DNA of 64,000 bases from Tumidithrix helvetica (GCF_965232925.1 NZ_CBDDRA010000015.1:62001-126000), one strand, 5' to 3'. Shown: positions 37,035-46,055, numbered from the stretch's first letter. The notes: a model not told the origin generated them from the sequence alone. Made by a program: numbers and translations.

Positions 37035-37623
37035 TAGGATAATGCCTTAGAATTAAGGTATGAGAGTACCCCTTTAAATCCCAAATTGCCCCTACACTAA
37101 CAATGTAATTGAAGACATATTCATCTGAATACGAGATCGTTAGAAAATATCAGTAGCCTACGATGCAGTATGACTCAAGTCAAATTAAATTTAAAAATAT
37201 TCCTAGACTTGACAATCTAGTGAATAGAAATTGTTGCCGCACATATCTCTATTTTTTTAGCGATAGATTACCTCAACAGAATGATATTGACCAAATAGCC
37301 AGTAGTCTAGCAGCTTGTCGAAGAGAAGATTTTGCCACTAGAATAAAGGTAATAGCAAGGTAGCATGTGATGATACGAAAATTCAAAACAGCAGAATATG
37401 ATGCGATTCTCTTTGTGTGACTTGACTAAATCCACTGGAGAATGGAACCTTTTTTGTTTAGCTTTCAATTTCAGACGCTTACACCAACTCATGTTGAAAA
37501 AAGTTGTTTCTCCGAAAGGCTACTAGAGTGATTGTATTTGTAGATATAGCGCTTACCCAAATGTTCTGAAAGCATGCTAATTTTAGTCTGAACTATACAA
37601 AACCTGTAGTAAGGACTCTCGAT
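37035..37623. other. intergenic region upstream of mtnP
   Basis: AT-rich. One plus-strand ORF of 66 codons (37163-37363) has no recognisable relatives and no ribosome-binding site, so I do not call it. No RNA gene seen. Confidence 0.4.
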
Positions 37624-38514
37624 ATGAGTGAAGCGATCGCAGTCAGCGCCAAAATTGGTATCATCGGTGGAAGCGGACTCTATAAAATGTCTGCCCTCAC
37701 CGAGGTTCAAGAAATTCAGATTGATACCCCCTTTGGTAGCCCTTCTGATGCCTTGATCTATGGCAAGCTTTCTGGTACGCCTGTGGTATTTCTGGCTCGA
37801 CATGGGCGATCGCATCATCTCTTGCCCACCGAAGTTCCCTATCGCGCCAATATCTATGCCATGAAGAGTTTAGGCGTAGAATACATCATCTCAGCATCAG
37901 CGGTCGGCTCGTTGCGAGCCGAGGCAAAGCCTGTCGATATGGTGGTTCCCGATCAGTTCATCGATCGCACCCGTTTGAGAACTTCGACATTTTTTGGTAA
38001 TGGAGTAGTAGCCCATATTGCCTTTGCCGATCCGATTTGCCATGCCCTTGCAGATATTCTTGCCACTACAGCGGAGAGTCTCGAGCTGGGCGAAACCCAA
38101 ATCCATCGAGGCGGAACCTATGTCTGTATGGAAGGTCCTGCATTTTCTACCAAAGCCGAATCCTTTCTCTATCGCAGTTGGGGCGCAAAAGTAATTGGCA
38201 TGACCAATCTCACCGAGGCAAAATTAGCCAGAGAAGCTGAAATTGCCTATGCAACCTTGGCTCTGGTCACAGACTATGACTGCTGGCACGAAGATCATGA
38301 CAGCGTTACCGTGAGCATGATTCTTGAGAATCTGCATAAAAATGCCACAAATGCCCAAACCGTAATTCAGGCAGTGGTTGAGAAACTTGCAACCAATCCA
38401 CCTAAATCAGAAGCCCACACGGCTTTACAGTATGCGATTTTGACCGATCTCAGCAAGGTTCCATCTGACGCGATCGCTCGGCTAGGCATCATTATTTCCA
38501 AATACCTCAAGTAG
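37624..38514 (+). CDS. mtnP: S-methyl-5'-thioadenosine phosphorylase
   Basis: A 296-residue purine-nucleoside-phosphorylase-fold enzyme that splits MTA into adenine and 5-methylthioribose-1-phosphate in methionine salvage. Landmarks: IGIIGGSGLYKM (phosphate site), FLARHGRSHHLLPTEVPYRANIYAMK, RGGTYVCMEGPAFSTKAES and IGMTNLTEAKLAREAEI, then TDYDCW. Complete. The preference for MTA over inosine fits the SVGS and TDYD context but is inferred. Monocistronic. The gene follows the spermidine-synthase-like fusion, giving a plausible source of substrate. Confidence 0.93.
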   Translation: MSEAIAVSAKIGIIGGSGLYKMSALTEVQEIQIDTPFGSPSDALIYGKLSGTPVVFLARHGRSHHLLPTEVPYRANIYAMKSLGVEYIISASAVGSLRAEAKPVDMVVPDQFIDRTRLRTSTFFGNGVVAHIAFADPICHALADILATTAESLELGETQIHRGGTYVCMEGPAFSTKAESFLYRSWGAKVIGMTNLTEAKLAREAEIAYATLALVTDYDCWHEDHDSVTVSMILENLHKNATNAQTVIQAVVEKLATNPPKSEAHTALQYAILTDLSKVPSDAIARLGIIISKYLK

Positions 38515-38566
38515 TAGAATAACGTCAGTTTGGGATAAGAGAACCTAAAGCGCTATACATCACAAG

Positions 38567-38656
38567 GATCTCCCCCAGCCCCCTTGAAAAAAGGGGGAGA
38601 ATTCACTTGTCCCCCTTTTTTAAGGGGGATGCCCGATAGGGCAGGGGGATCAAACC
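38567..38656. repeat. nested GC-rich inverted repeat
   Basis: Two self-complementary units (cccccttgaaaaaaggggg and cccccttttttaaggggg) lie back to back and can also pair with each other. The second arm carries an insertion containing gccc-gata-gggc. It sits between the convergent mtnP and rfbA genes and may stop transcription from both sides. Confidence 0.7.
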
Positions 38657-38837
38657 CCTCGGTTACAGCAAGTTGGCTTGCTTTGTTCCGAAATCCTTAA
38701 CCCGAATTCACGTTAGAATAGTCATCTGACTGATTTTTGGATGCAATCCAGCTAGTACTTAGGAGACAGTATTTTAGGCCAATTGCTGGGTTCATCTTTT
38801 AGTAAGATTTTTGAGGATTTTTGCCGATTCTGTAGAT

Positions 38838-39908
38838 TTAAAGCTCTAACTGCGAATCATCACCAACCATCAATCGTAATGCTGTCGGGCGATTTGGTGC
38901 CACACTTAAGCAAACACGTCTACCAATGACGCTATCGATAATGCGCTGTTGAATCCCCAAAATCTTGACATCATCGAGAATCACACAATGTTCGATATCT
39001 GCATCTGTAATCTTAACTTGGTCGGCAATACTTGTATAAGGTCCAATAAAAGCATTCTCTAGATGACAGTTTTGCCCAATAATTACCGGCCCACGAATTT
39101 TGCAGTTGATAATTTGCGAACCTGTACCAATTTGTACGCGTCCGCTAATTTTGCTGGCTTTATCGACTTGTCCAAATATTCCAGAGGTGAGACGGGCATC
39201 TAAAATAATTTGGTTGGCGGCGAGAATGTCATCCTTTTTCCCTGTATCTAACCACCAACCCTCTAATTCAGAAGCTTCTACATTTTTGCCTGCGTCAATC
39301 AACCGTTGAATCGCATCCGTAATTTCTAACTCGCCTCTAGCTGACGGCTGAATCTCTGCGATCGCCTGATGAATTGCCGTTGAGAAAAAGTAAACTCCCA
39401 CTAACGCCAAATTGGAAGGCGGATGTTTGGGTTTTTCAATTAATTGGATTACTTTCCCATTATCGTCGATCGTTGCTACTCCAAAGGCAGTGGGGTCAGG
39501 TACTTGACGCAACAGAATGAGCGCATCATTCTGTTTTTGAAGGAATCGATCTAAAAATTGTCCCAGTGGGGCTTCAATTAGGTTATCTCCTAAAAACATA
39601 ACAAACGGAGAATCCTTTAAAAAAGCCTGCGACACCTTTACTGCATGGGCTAAACCTGCGGGCTGAGATTGCAGAATGTATTCGATCTTGGCACCAAAGC
39701 GATCGCCATTGCCAATTTTTGTTTGGACTTCTGCACCTGTTTCTGGGCTAATAACGATACCAATGTCTTGGATTCCAGCAGAGACAATGCTTTCGATACA
39801 GTACGCGAGAATTGGTTTATTCGCCACTGGTACGAGTTGCTTTGCTCCTGTATATGCAATTGGACGAAGGCGAGTCCCCCTGCCACCAGAGAGAATGAGA
39901 GCTTTCAT
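38838..39908 (-). CDS. rfbA: glucose-1-phosphate thymidylyltransferase, long form
   Basis: A 356-residue nucleotidyltransferase that makes dTDP-glucose from glucose-1-phosphate and dTTP. The pyrophosphorylase signature ALILSGGRGTRLRPIAYTGAKQLVPV opens the protein; the metal/substrate motif FLGDNLIE, then IEKPKHPPSNLALVGVYFF and ELEGWWLDTGK follow. Residues 245-350 form a left-handed beta-helix (IGTGSQIINCKIRGPVIIG, ENAFIGPYTSIAD), which marks the long StrD-like subgroup. Same strand as rfbB, 190 bases downstream of it, so the two can form one dTDP-deoxyhexose unit. Confidence 0.92.
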   Translation of the reverse strand: MKALILSGGRGTRLRPIAYTGAKQLVPVANKPILAYCIESIVSAGIQDIGIVISPETGAEVQTKIGNGDRFGAKIEYILQSQPAGLAHAVKVSQAFLKDSPFVMFLGDNLIEAPLGQFLDRFLQKQNDALILLRQVPDPTAFGVATIDDNGKVIQLIEKPKHPPSNLALVGVYFFSTAIHQAIAEIQPSARGELEITDAIQRLIDAGKNVEASELEGWWLDTGKKDDILAANQIILDARLTSGIFGQVDKASKISGRVQIGTGSQIINCKIRGPVIIGQNCHLENAFIGPYTSIADQVKITDADIEHCVILDDVKILGIQQRIIDSVIGRRVCLSVAPNRPTALRLMVGDDSQLEL

Positions 39909-40095
39909 GAGCGGTATCCTTTCTCACGTAAATATGCTGCATTGTAGGTATGAGTAGGAATTATCATAAATATTCGGATTTTCTGCATAGGCTTGTATGG
40001 GGATGGATGAGGGCGATCGCCACTAAACATATAGTCCCGTACTCATTTAAACGTACAATGCTTTCATTGCACGACAGTCACAGATCGGGTTTTTC

Positions 40096-41112
40096 TTATC
40101 GAGAATACCACTGCATGTAATGCTCGCTAAAGGCTTCTTTATTTTTTAAGCGTTGCCACCAATCTGAATGTCCTTGATACCATGCTACAGTTTGTGCCAG
40201 ACCACGGGAGAAGTCCCACTGGCGTAACCAGCCTAGCGACTCAGCACTACTAGGATCGACGGAATAGCGATAGTCATGCCCAGGGCGATCGGTCACAAAC
40301 TGCATCAATGATTCAGGTTGCTTGAGTAACGCCAACACCTGATGCGCTACTTCTATGCCTGAGACCGCTAGTCTTGCCCCAAGGTTATAAGCTCTACCAC
40401 TTTCTCCAAATTGCAAAACCGTATCAATGCCCGAACAGTGATCTTCCACATGGAGATAATCTCGAACAGCAGAACCATCACCATATACGGGTAAGGATTT
40501 TCCTTCTAGGGCATTTGTAATAAATAGGGGAATAATTTTTTCGGGATATTGATTTGAGCCATAGGTATTAGAACCCCGAGTTACGACAGCATTCAAGCCG
40601 TAGCTGATATGGTAAGAGAACACCAGATGCTCTGCCCCCGCTTTAGAAGCGGCATAGGGACTGCGCGGAGCCAAGGCATCAGACTCTAAAGAATGGCGAT
40701 CTGTGCCTGATAAGTCTCCATATACTTCATCGGTTGACACATGGACAAACCGCTTAACTTGCCGATCGCGTGCAGCTTCTAGGAGCACCAAAGTTCCTTG
40801 GATATTGGTACTAATAAAGGGATAGGGATCCTTAAGGCTGCGATCGACATGGCTTTCAGCCGCAAAATTGATCATGCAGTCTATGCCTTCGGTAGCTTTT
40901 TGGACATCTTGCGGATCGGCAATATCACCCTGAATGAATGTGATGCGATCGCTCACTGCACTTAGGTTCTCTAGGTTCCCTGCATAGGTGAGTTTATCAA
41001 GAACCACGATCTCCCAGGTAGGATGATGCTGAAGCGCATAGCGGACATAGTTAGAACCAATAAAGCCAGCTCCACCTGTCACCAGCACTTTTTTAATCAA
41101 ATTTTGAGCCAT
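40096..41112 (-). CDS. rfbB: dTDP-glucose 4,6-dehydratase
   Basis: A 338-residue short-chain-dehydrogenase-fold enzyme that oxidises, dehydrates and reduces dTDP-glucose to the 4-keto-6-deoxy sugar, the entry to dTDP-rhamnose and related sugars. NAD-binding VTGGAGFIGSNYVRY, substrate region FAAESHVDRSL, VSTDEVYGDL, and the catalytic SPYAASKAGAEH (YxxxK) are present; NTYGSNQYPEKIIPLFI is characteristic of the family. The rmlC and rmlD genes are not adjacent. The first gene of the rfbB-rfbA pair; the MITE-like copy E lies about 90 bases upstream. Confidence 0.94.
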   Translation of the reverse strand: MAQNLIKKVLVTGGAGFIGSNYVRYALQHHPTWEIVVLDKLTYAGNLENLSAVSDRITFIQGDIADPQDVQKATEGIDCMINFAAESHVDRSLKDPYPFISTNIQGTLVLLEAARDRQVKRFVHVSTDEVYGDLSGTDRHSLESDALAPRSPYAASKAGAEHLVFSYHISYGLNAVVTRGSNTYGSNQYPEKIIPLFITNALEGKSLPVYGDGSAVRDYLHVEDHCSGIDTVLQFGESGRAYNLGARLAVSGIEVAHQVLALLKQPESLMQFVTDRPGHDYRYSVDPSSAESLGWLRQWDFSRGLAQTVAWYQGHSDWWQRLKNKEAFSEHYMQWYSR

Positions 41113-41197
41113 ACAAGTTAGAATTTGCCACTTTATAAATCATACTCTGTCTCGACCCTTCAAATGGAAGTTCTGAGGTTATTAACCCAGCAACCTT

Positions 41198-41300
41198 ATA
41201 CAAGTTTCAAAAAAAGATGTAACGCATCTTTTTTTAAAAAGCCCTCGCTCAGTGCGGAATCCAAACCCCGATCTGTCGCAAATTTAAGAGAAATTGGTCT
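41198..41300 (-). repeat. MITE-like repeat, copy E
   Basis: About 103 bases, inverted relative to copy A. The ends atacaagtttc and gaaattggtct are diverged; the gatgtaacgcatc stem and the cccgatctgtcgc core are clear, and the GC hairpin is damaged. Confidence 0.75.
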
Positions 41301-41302
41301 TA

Positions 41303-41416
41303 GATATTAAAGGAGATCCCGTTGTTTCAGGAGCCGCCGCAAAAAAAAATGCACGCTCTATTACTGCCAAGTTAATAGGTTACTATCATCAGAGTTTTGC
41401 TGCCTCAATGCCCTAA
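41303..41416 (+). pseudogene. start-less coding tail of unknown origin
   Basis: Directly after MITE-like copy E, a frame without a start encodes about 37 residues (DIKGDPVVSGAAAKKNAR, then a helix-like segment) ending in TAA at 41414-41416. The amphipathic composition looks protein-like, but I cannot name the parent gene. It may be the 3' scrap of a gene cut at the repeat. Low confidence. Confidence 0.3.
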
Positions 41417-41611
41417 GATTTGCCACTTTGACCAATTAGATAGTCTGGTCTTTTTCTTGCTGGGGTGCACTAATTTCCCACTCTCGATCGGTTAAACTAC
41501 TTGCGTATGCCATATTTTGTACCTTTTCTTTTCTTGAAATACCAAAGGGGCTCTTTCTATCGATCGTAGACGGTGATTAGAAGCATCCTGTCATTCAACT
41601 TAAAAAAAACT

Positions 41612-42748
41612 ATGTCCAAAGCCCCTAAAGTTTTATGCCTGAATACCGGTGGAGAAGGCAGCCTTGATTCGCGAAGATCTAAGAGTCTAGGATCGAGATT
41701 GCAGGCAGAGGTTACTTATCTTGATTTGAACCGCAAAATCGGCAAACTTTCAGCTAGCAAAGAAATTTGGCAAGTGATTACTTCAACGAAATGGGATTTG
41801 ATCTATCAAGAAGGATCGGGCATCGCAGGCGGGATTAATTTGATCAGAGCCGCTCAGAACTGGCAACAACCCTATATTATTTCCACTGGCGATCCTATTG
41901 GTGGCTTTTTTCGCGTGACCAAGGGGATGGCGATTGGCAATCTGATGGAAATCTATGAGCGATCGCTTTATAAGCACTGTACTGCCTTTATTGGTTGGAC
42001 CCCCTATCTCACGGGTGCTGCCATCAAATTAGGAGCAAAAAGAGCGATTACGATTGAAGGAGGGGCAGAATTTGAAGTATTTAAACCGCGATCGCTGACT
42101 GAAAAATCTGTGCTTCGTGAAAAATATGGCATTCCTCAAGAGCATCTCGTCTGCGGTGTCGTGGGGAGTTTGCAGTGGAACAAACGCAATGCTTATAGCT
42201 ATGGCTATGAATTGATTGAATCATTAAAACTGGTTAAACGCTCCGATCTTACAATCTTGATTGTTGGCGATGGCGATAGTCGCGAGAGATTGCAATCATT
42301 AGTCCCAGAATCTTTACGATCGCGCGCCATATTTACAGGCAGATTGCTGCCTAATGAAGTTGTGGAAGCAATGAATGTAATGGATATTGGCTTTGTCACG
42401 CAAACCCTAGATGAGTTAGGCAATTTTCGGCTGACCACGAAATTACCTGAATATCTCGCCTGCGGTGTACCTGTGGCAATGAGTCCGATTCCCGGATTTT
42501 ACGATTATGATGTCGTATCAGCAGGTTGGGCTTTGCCTGCTTATCATCCTGCTAGCCATGAGTTTCATACTCGCTGCGCGCAATGGCTCGATAATTTAAC
42601 ATGGGAAGATGTCAAAGCTAAAGCGGACAAAGCTCCCGCGATCGCCCAAAAATATTTCAACTACGAAGAAATTGCCCATCGATTTGCCACCTTTGTCCAC
42701 GAACTATTGGGTGTTGCGGAAACAAAGAGTTACAGCAAGAATCAATAA
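41612..42748 (+). CDS. GT4-like glycosyltransferase
   Basis: A 378-residue protein with the two Rossmann-like halves of a GT-B glycosyltransferase. The C-terminal half resembles glycosyltransferase family 4/group 1: VCGVVGSLQWNKRN, TILIVGDGDSRERLQSLVP, IFTGRLLPNEVVEAMNVMDIGFV and LPEYLACGVPVAMS (in place of the usual E-x7-E segment). No signal peptide or membrane helix. ATG 41612 is chosen; GTG 41573 is in frame but has no support. Probably adds a sugar to a surface polysaccharide, given rfbBA nearby; donor and acceptor are unknown. Convergent with the Nit1C cluster. Confidence 0.85.
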   Translation: MSKAPKVLCLNTGGEGSLDSRRSKSLGSRLQAEVTYLDLNRKIGKLSASKEIWQVITSTKWDLIYQEGSGIAGGINLIRAAQNWQQPYIISTGDPIGGFFRVTKGMAIGNLMEIYERSLYKHCTAFIGWTPYLTGAAIKLGAKRAITIEGGAEFEVFKPRSLTEKSVLREKYGIPQEHLVCGVVGSLQWNKRNAYSYGYELIESLKLVKRSDLTILIVGDGDSRERLQSLVPESLRSRAIFTGRLLPNEVVEAMNVMDIGFVTQTLDELGNFRLTTKLPEYLACGVPVAMSPIPGFYDYDVVSAGWALPAYHPASHEFHTRCAQWLDNLTWEDVKAKADKAPAIAQKYFNYEEIAHRFATFVHELLGVAETKSYSKNQ

Positions 42749-42845
42749 CGAACTCGCAAGCAACGCCATAATCTTGGAATTCGCCAGTGGCTGACCTGCG
42801 AGCAAAACTAACACACGACATGTCCAACTTGGGATAGCACAGACT

Positions 42846-43076
42846 TTATGCAGATTCGGAATGTTGCGACTCCGCAGCACGCATCAATACATTTTGTTGT
42901 AGGTGTTCGGCTTCTAAACGTTCTTGTGTGAGAAGTTCCCTTGTTTCTTCGCTTACAGCAGGTTCTATCGGTGCTTTTAGTGTTTCGGCAGCACGCATCA
43001 ATACATTTTGTTGCAGGTGTTCGGCTTCTAAACGTTCCTGCGTAAGAAGTTCCCTTGCAGAGTCCTGTGTGCTCAT
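42846..43076 (-). CDS. small protein with a duplicated 24-residue helix
   Basis: A 76-residue, Glu/Gln/Leu-rich protein. A 24-residue unit beginning RELLTQERLEAEHLQQ and ending NVLMRAAE occurs identically at 8-31 and 46-69, joined by a 14-residue linker with two prolines; both halves should be amphipathic helices. AAGGAGGT, a near-perfect ribosome-binding site, stands 8 bases before ATG, so I consider it a real, well-translated gene. It lies 177 bases downstream of the last Nit1C gene on the same strand and may share its transcript. No family is recognised. Confidence 0.7.
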   Translation of the reverse strand: MSTQDSARELLTQERLEAEHLQQNVLMRAAETLKAPIEPAVSEETRELLTQERLEAEHLQQNVLMRAAESQHSESA

Positions 43077-43253
43077 AATCTAAGACCTCCTTATGGTTTA
43101 ATGAATAGGCTTTTCTTTTGTAGCTATTTATACTTTCTCATGCCTCTGTAACCTAGCGCCCGAAAAGTTAGAAAAGTTATAGAAACAGCTAAGAATTGTT
43201 TCAAGGTTTTCACAGTTACCTAGAAATAAATTTCAAATAACAAATTCAGCCTA

Positions 43254-44237
43254 CTAGGCTCTGTTTTGAGAGAAACCTGTTAAGGGTTGCTGCGCAAAGT
43301 TCCAAAATTGCACAGATTCTCTTTGTGATTCTTGAAAGGATGGATTCTGTCGCAGGATTAATACTGTTGTGGGTTGTACCTCGCCCACCACCTCACAAAC
43401 CAAGTCCTGTTGATGAAACTGTGTCTGCACCTCTGCTACGCGATCGGGGCGCACGCTCAAGAGAAAGCCATAACTAGGAAAAGAAATCAGCCAGTGCTCT
43501 AGAGGAATCTCAGCAGGACAGGGAATTTTATCCAAATCCAAAACTGCACCGCAACCAGAGGTTTCTAGTAGCATTAAGAGCGTACCAAGGATGCCGCCAT
43601 TGCTGATATCTTTGCCAGCATCGCATAACCCTGATTCCGCAAGACGCGGCAGAATCGACAAATTCTCGCGGAGTCGGACAGGATCGGCTGTAGTAGCAGC
43701 ATTCCAAAAGGGATAGTCGGGATGGGATTTACCGCGAAAATCTACAGCAACTAAAAGTAAATCGTTCGGTTTAGCATGGAAGCTGGTAATTAGCTGCTTG
43801 GCTCGACCTAGAATTGCCACAGATAGAGCGTTGTAGGGACTATGACAATTTGTATGACCACCCACAATCGGTACATTGTAAGTCCGCGCAGCATCTTTCA
43901 TCCCTTCCCAGAGTTCTTGCGTAGATTCTGGCGACTGACTCCAGAGGGTATCGACAATGGCGATCGGAGTACCCCCCATCGCATAAATATCGCTGACATT
44001 CACCATTACGGCACACCAACCCGCAAACCAAGGGTCGGTTTCGAGCAGTTGCGGCAACATGCCCTCCGCTGCCAGTAATAAATAGCCATCGCCATCGGGA
44101 ATGGCAGCACAGTCATCCCCCAGTAAAACCCGATCGCTTTGCCAGTCCCCACCCAATGCGATCGCGGCTGTCTGGATATCTTGTTTGTGCTGAATGCTCA
44201 GCGATCGCTTTAATCGCGTTACCAATTCCGACAGCAT
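43254..44237 (-). CDS. nitF: AIR-synthase-related protein, Sll0787 family (Nit1C)
   Basis: About 327 residues from ATG 44237, which overlaps the stop of the upstream gene (TAATG); an in-frame ATG at 44276 would add 13 residues. It has the ATP-binding fold of PurM/ThiL/HypE: VLLGDDCAAIPDGDGYLLLAAEGM, VNVSDIYAMGGTPIAIVDTL, VGGHTNCHSPYNALSVAILG and CDAGKDISNGGILGTLLMLLE. These enzymes activate amides or carboxylates with ATP; the substrate of this family is unknown. Last of the recognised Nit1C genes. Confidence 0.92.
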   Translation of the reverse strand: MLSELVTRLKRSLSIQHKQDIQTAAIALGGDWQSDRVLLGDDCAAIPDGDGYLLLAAEGMLPQLLETDPWFAGWCAVMVNVSDIYAMGGTPIAIVDTLWSQSPESTQELWEGMKDAARTYNVPIVGGHTNCHSPYNALSVAILGRAKQLITSFHAKPNDLLLVAVDFRGKSHPDYPFWNAATTADPVRLRENLSILPRLAESGLCDAGKDISNGGILGTLLMLLETSGCGAVLDLDKIPCPAEIPLEHWLISFPSYGFLLSVRPDRVAEVQTQFHQQDLVCEVVGEVQPTTVLILRQNPSFQESQRESVQFWNFAQQPLTGFSQNRA

Positions 44238-44743
44238 TAGGAGGCTCGTTTCGTTTGTCGCAAAAGGCTGGGACATAATTCTATTCCCGCAGGATAAAAG
44301 TTAAGGTCGGCTTGCATGAGGTGATGGGGGCGATCTGCGATCGTGATTTCTTCGAGGGAATCCCAATGCAGCCGTTGAAAGAACCGCACGTTCTGAAGTT
44401 GCACCGTTGCTAAGAAGCGATCGCATCCCCAAGTATTCGCCGTAGTCACGGCTTTGTAGATTAAGCCTTTACCGATTTGCCAACCCCTGCGATAGTCGCG
44501 ATCGGTTCCCAATCTCCCCCCATACCAAAGTCCGGGTTGCGGTTCGTAAATGCGTACCACCCCGACAACGCGATCGCTAGCGGTTTCAATTGCAACAATG
44601 GGATAGGCGATCGCGTCGATGTCATCAACATCATTTTGCTCAAACACATATTGCTCTTCCACAAAGATGGCACGGCGCAGATCGAAATAGGCTTTGATTT
44701 CCTGAGGCGTAGTTGCCAATTTAAAGTGATAGGAGTTGCTCAT
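44237..44743 (-). CDS. nitE: Sll0786-family nitrogen-starvation N-acetyltransferase (Nit1C)
   Basis: A 168-residue GNAT-fold protein. YFDLRRAIFVEEQYVF is the family opening, and the acetyl-CoA loop is GGRLGTDRDYRRGWQIGKGLIYKA. DRFLATVQLQNVRFFQRLHWDSL and PHHLMQADL follow, matching the family of N-acetyltransferases linked to nitrogen starvation. The acceptor is unknown. Start ATG 44743. It follows the radical SAM gene by 195 bases containing a GC-rich repeat and a perfect palindrome, and is translationally coupled to the AIR-synthase-like gene. Confidence 0.92.
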   Translation of the reverse strand: MSNSYHFKLATTPQEIKAYFDLRRAIFVEEQYVFEQNDVDDIDAIAYPIVAIETASDRVVGVVRIYEPQPGLWYGGRLGTDRDYRRGWQIGKGLIYKAVTTANTWGCDRFLATVQLQNVRFFQRLHWDSLEEITIADRPHHLMQADLNFYPAGIELCPSLLRQTKRAS

Positions 44744-44832
44744 AGGTAATTAGGGATTCTTTGTGTGGGTTCCGAATTCTAGTCTTGGGCTTCGGCTTTG
44801 CTCAGCCCTATTACTGCGTTTAAGGGTTTAGA

Positions 44833-44872
44833 TCCCCCCCGCCCCCCTTGAAAAAGGGGGAGAAGAATCAAA
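44833..44872. repeat. GC-rich inverted repeat in Nit1C intergenic gap
   Basis: The segment containing cccccttgaaaaaggggg folds as a short hairpin and belongs to the group at 1595, 30556 and 38570. Confidence 0.6.
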
Positions 44873-44891
44873 GCTCTAGCCATATGATAAG

Positions 44892-44937
44892 TTCCTTCCA
44901 GTAGGGGCAATTCATGAATTGCCCCTACTGGAAGGAA
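44892..44937. repeat. perfect 46-bp palindrome
   Basis: Two 23-base arms (left arm starts ttccttccagtagggg) meet at ttca/tgaa with no spacer and no mismatch. It directly abuts the stop codon of the radical SAM gene and can form a long mRNA hairpin between nitD and nitE. Confidence 0.95.
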
Positions 44938-46035
44938 TTACTTCTCAAAATTTGAGAGAGCAGAACAAGCCCCGCATTTGGCGCAGCCAGCTTTGATATC
45001 TTCAGAAGACATGCCTGCTCGTTTCAGCATTTTGCCAATCTGTTCGTAGAGGGCGAACATAAATTCGGTCTTTGGTGCAGGATGGTTGGCGAGTGGCGTA
45101 CCCGTAATTGGTACGAAGGGAACGACAAAAGGATAGACCCCGAGTTGAATCAGGCGATTGCTAACCTCTAACAAGGTTTCTAAGCGATCGCCCAAGCCTG
45201 CAAGGAGGTAGGTACTGACCTGACCCCAACCAAATACTTTGACCGCAGCCGCGAATGCCTCGAAGTAATATTCCACAGGAACCGTGGCTTTCCCAGGCAT
45301 AATACGGGCGCGAACTTCTGGTTCGACTGCCTCTAGGTGCATGCCCAAGGTGTCAATACCCGCAGCTTTCATACGATCGAACCAAATGAAGTCATCGGGC
45401 GGTTCGCATTGCGCTTGGATGGGAATACTTACCCTAGCTGAGATTGCTTTCGCACATTCCGTCAGATAGGCAGCACCGCGATCGCTGGTGTTAGGCGTCC
45501 CTGAAGTCATGACCAAATGCTTGACTCCATCCAAACGCACCGCAGCTTCGGTAACTTCGGCGAGTTGGGCGGGCGTTTTTCTCGCGATCGTGCGACCAGC
45601 CTCCAACGACTGCCCGATCGCACAGAACTGGCAGGATGTCTCCGTATTGTTATAGCGCATACAGGTCTGTAGAACTGTGGTCGCCAAGACATCGTGACTG
45701 TGCAGGAGGGCGATTTTCCAATAGGGAATGCCGTCGCTGGTGGTCAAATCGTAAAACTTGGGTTTCTGGGGAAAGGAAATTGGCGCGACTTCGCGTTCGT
45801 CAAGCTGTAGGACGATGCGATCGGTAACGGGATCGAGGGTCGCAGTATAGGGCGATCGCGCTGCCGAACCTGTATAGATCGGAACCATCACCGTCGTTCC
45901 TTCAATCGTAATCGCTTTATGGTCGGAAGGTCCCGCACCACCTTTACGTCCCGCCGCTCCCGCATTTCCTGTATTGGGCTCGACCCATTTCAGTCCCTGC
46001 GTTTGAATTTCCGTAATTAGCTGTTGTTTATTCAT
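44938..46035 (-). CDS. nitD: MSMEG_0568-family radical SAM protein (Nit1C)
   Basis: A 365-residue radical SAM enzyme from ATG 46035 (MNKQQLITEIQ); an ORF start at 46107 lies inside the nitrilase gene and is unlikely. The iron-sulphur cysteines are in TCMRYNNTETSCQFCAIG, a C-x9-C-x2-C spacing instead of the usual C-x3-C-x2-C. A second cysteine set, GCAKCGACSAL, ends the protein and may hold an auxiliary cluster. The Nit1C member genes cooperate in nitrile/cyanide use in other bacteria, but this enzyme's reaction is undetermined. 20 bases after the nitrilase gene. Confidence 0.92.
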   Translation of the reverse strand: MNKQQLITEIQTQGLKWVEPNTGNAGAAGRKGGAGPSDHKAITIEGTTVMVPIYTGSAARSPYTATLDPVTDRIVLQLDEREVAPISFPQKPKFYDLTTSDGIPYWKIALLHSHDVLATTVLQTCMRYNNTETSCQFCAIGQSLEAGRTIARKTPAQLAEVTEAAVRLDGVKHLVMTSGTPNTSDRGAAYLTECAKAISARVSIPIQAQCEPPDDFIWFDRMKAAGIDTLGMHLEAVEPEVRARIMPGKATVPVEYYFEAFAAAVKVFGWGQVSTYLLAGLGDRLETLLEVSNRLIQLGVYPFVVPFVPITGTPLANHPAPKTEFMFALYEQIGKMLKRAGMSSEDIKAGCAKCGACSALSNFEK

Positions 46036-46055
46036 CGGCTTACTGGTTGAGAACT

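Noticed and set aside
37163..37363. 66-codon plus-strand ORF upstream of mtnP
   Set aside because: No ribosome-binding site, no recognisable motif, and AT-rich random-looking composition; not called as a gene.
41612..42748. Glycosyltransferase as the MSMEG_0565-type member of Nit1C
   Set aside because: It is on the opposite strand, convergent with the cluster, and its start does not resemble that family.
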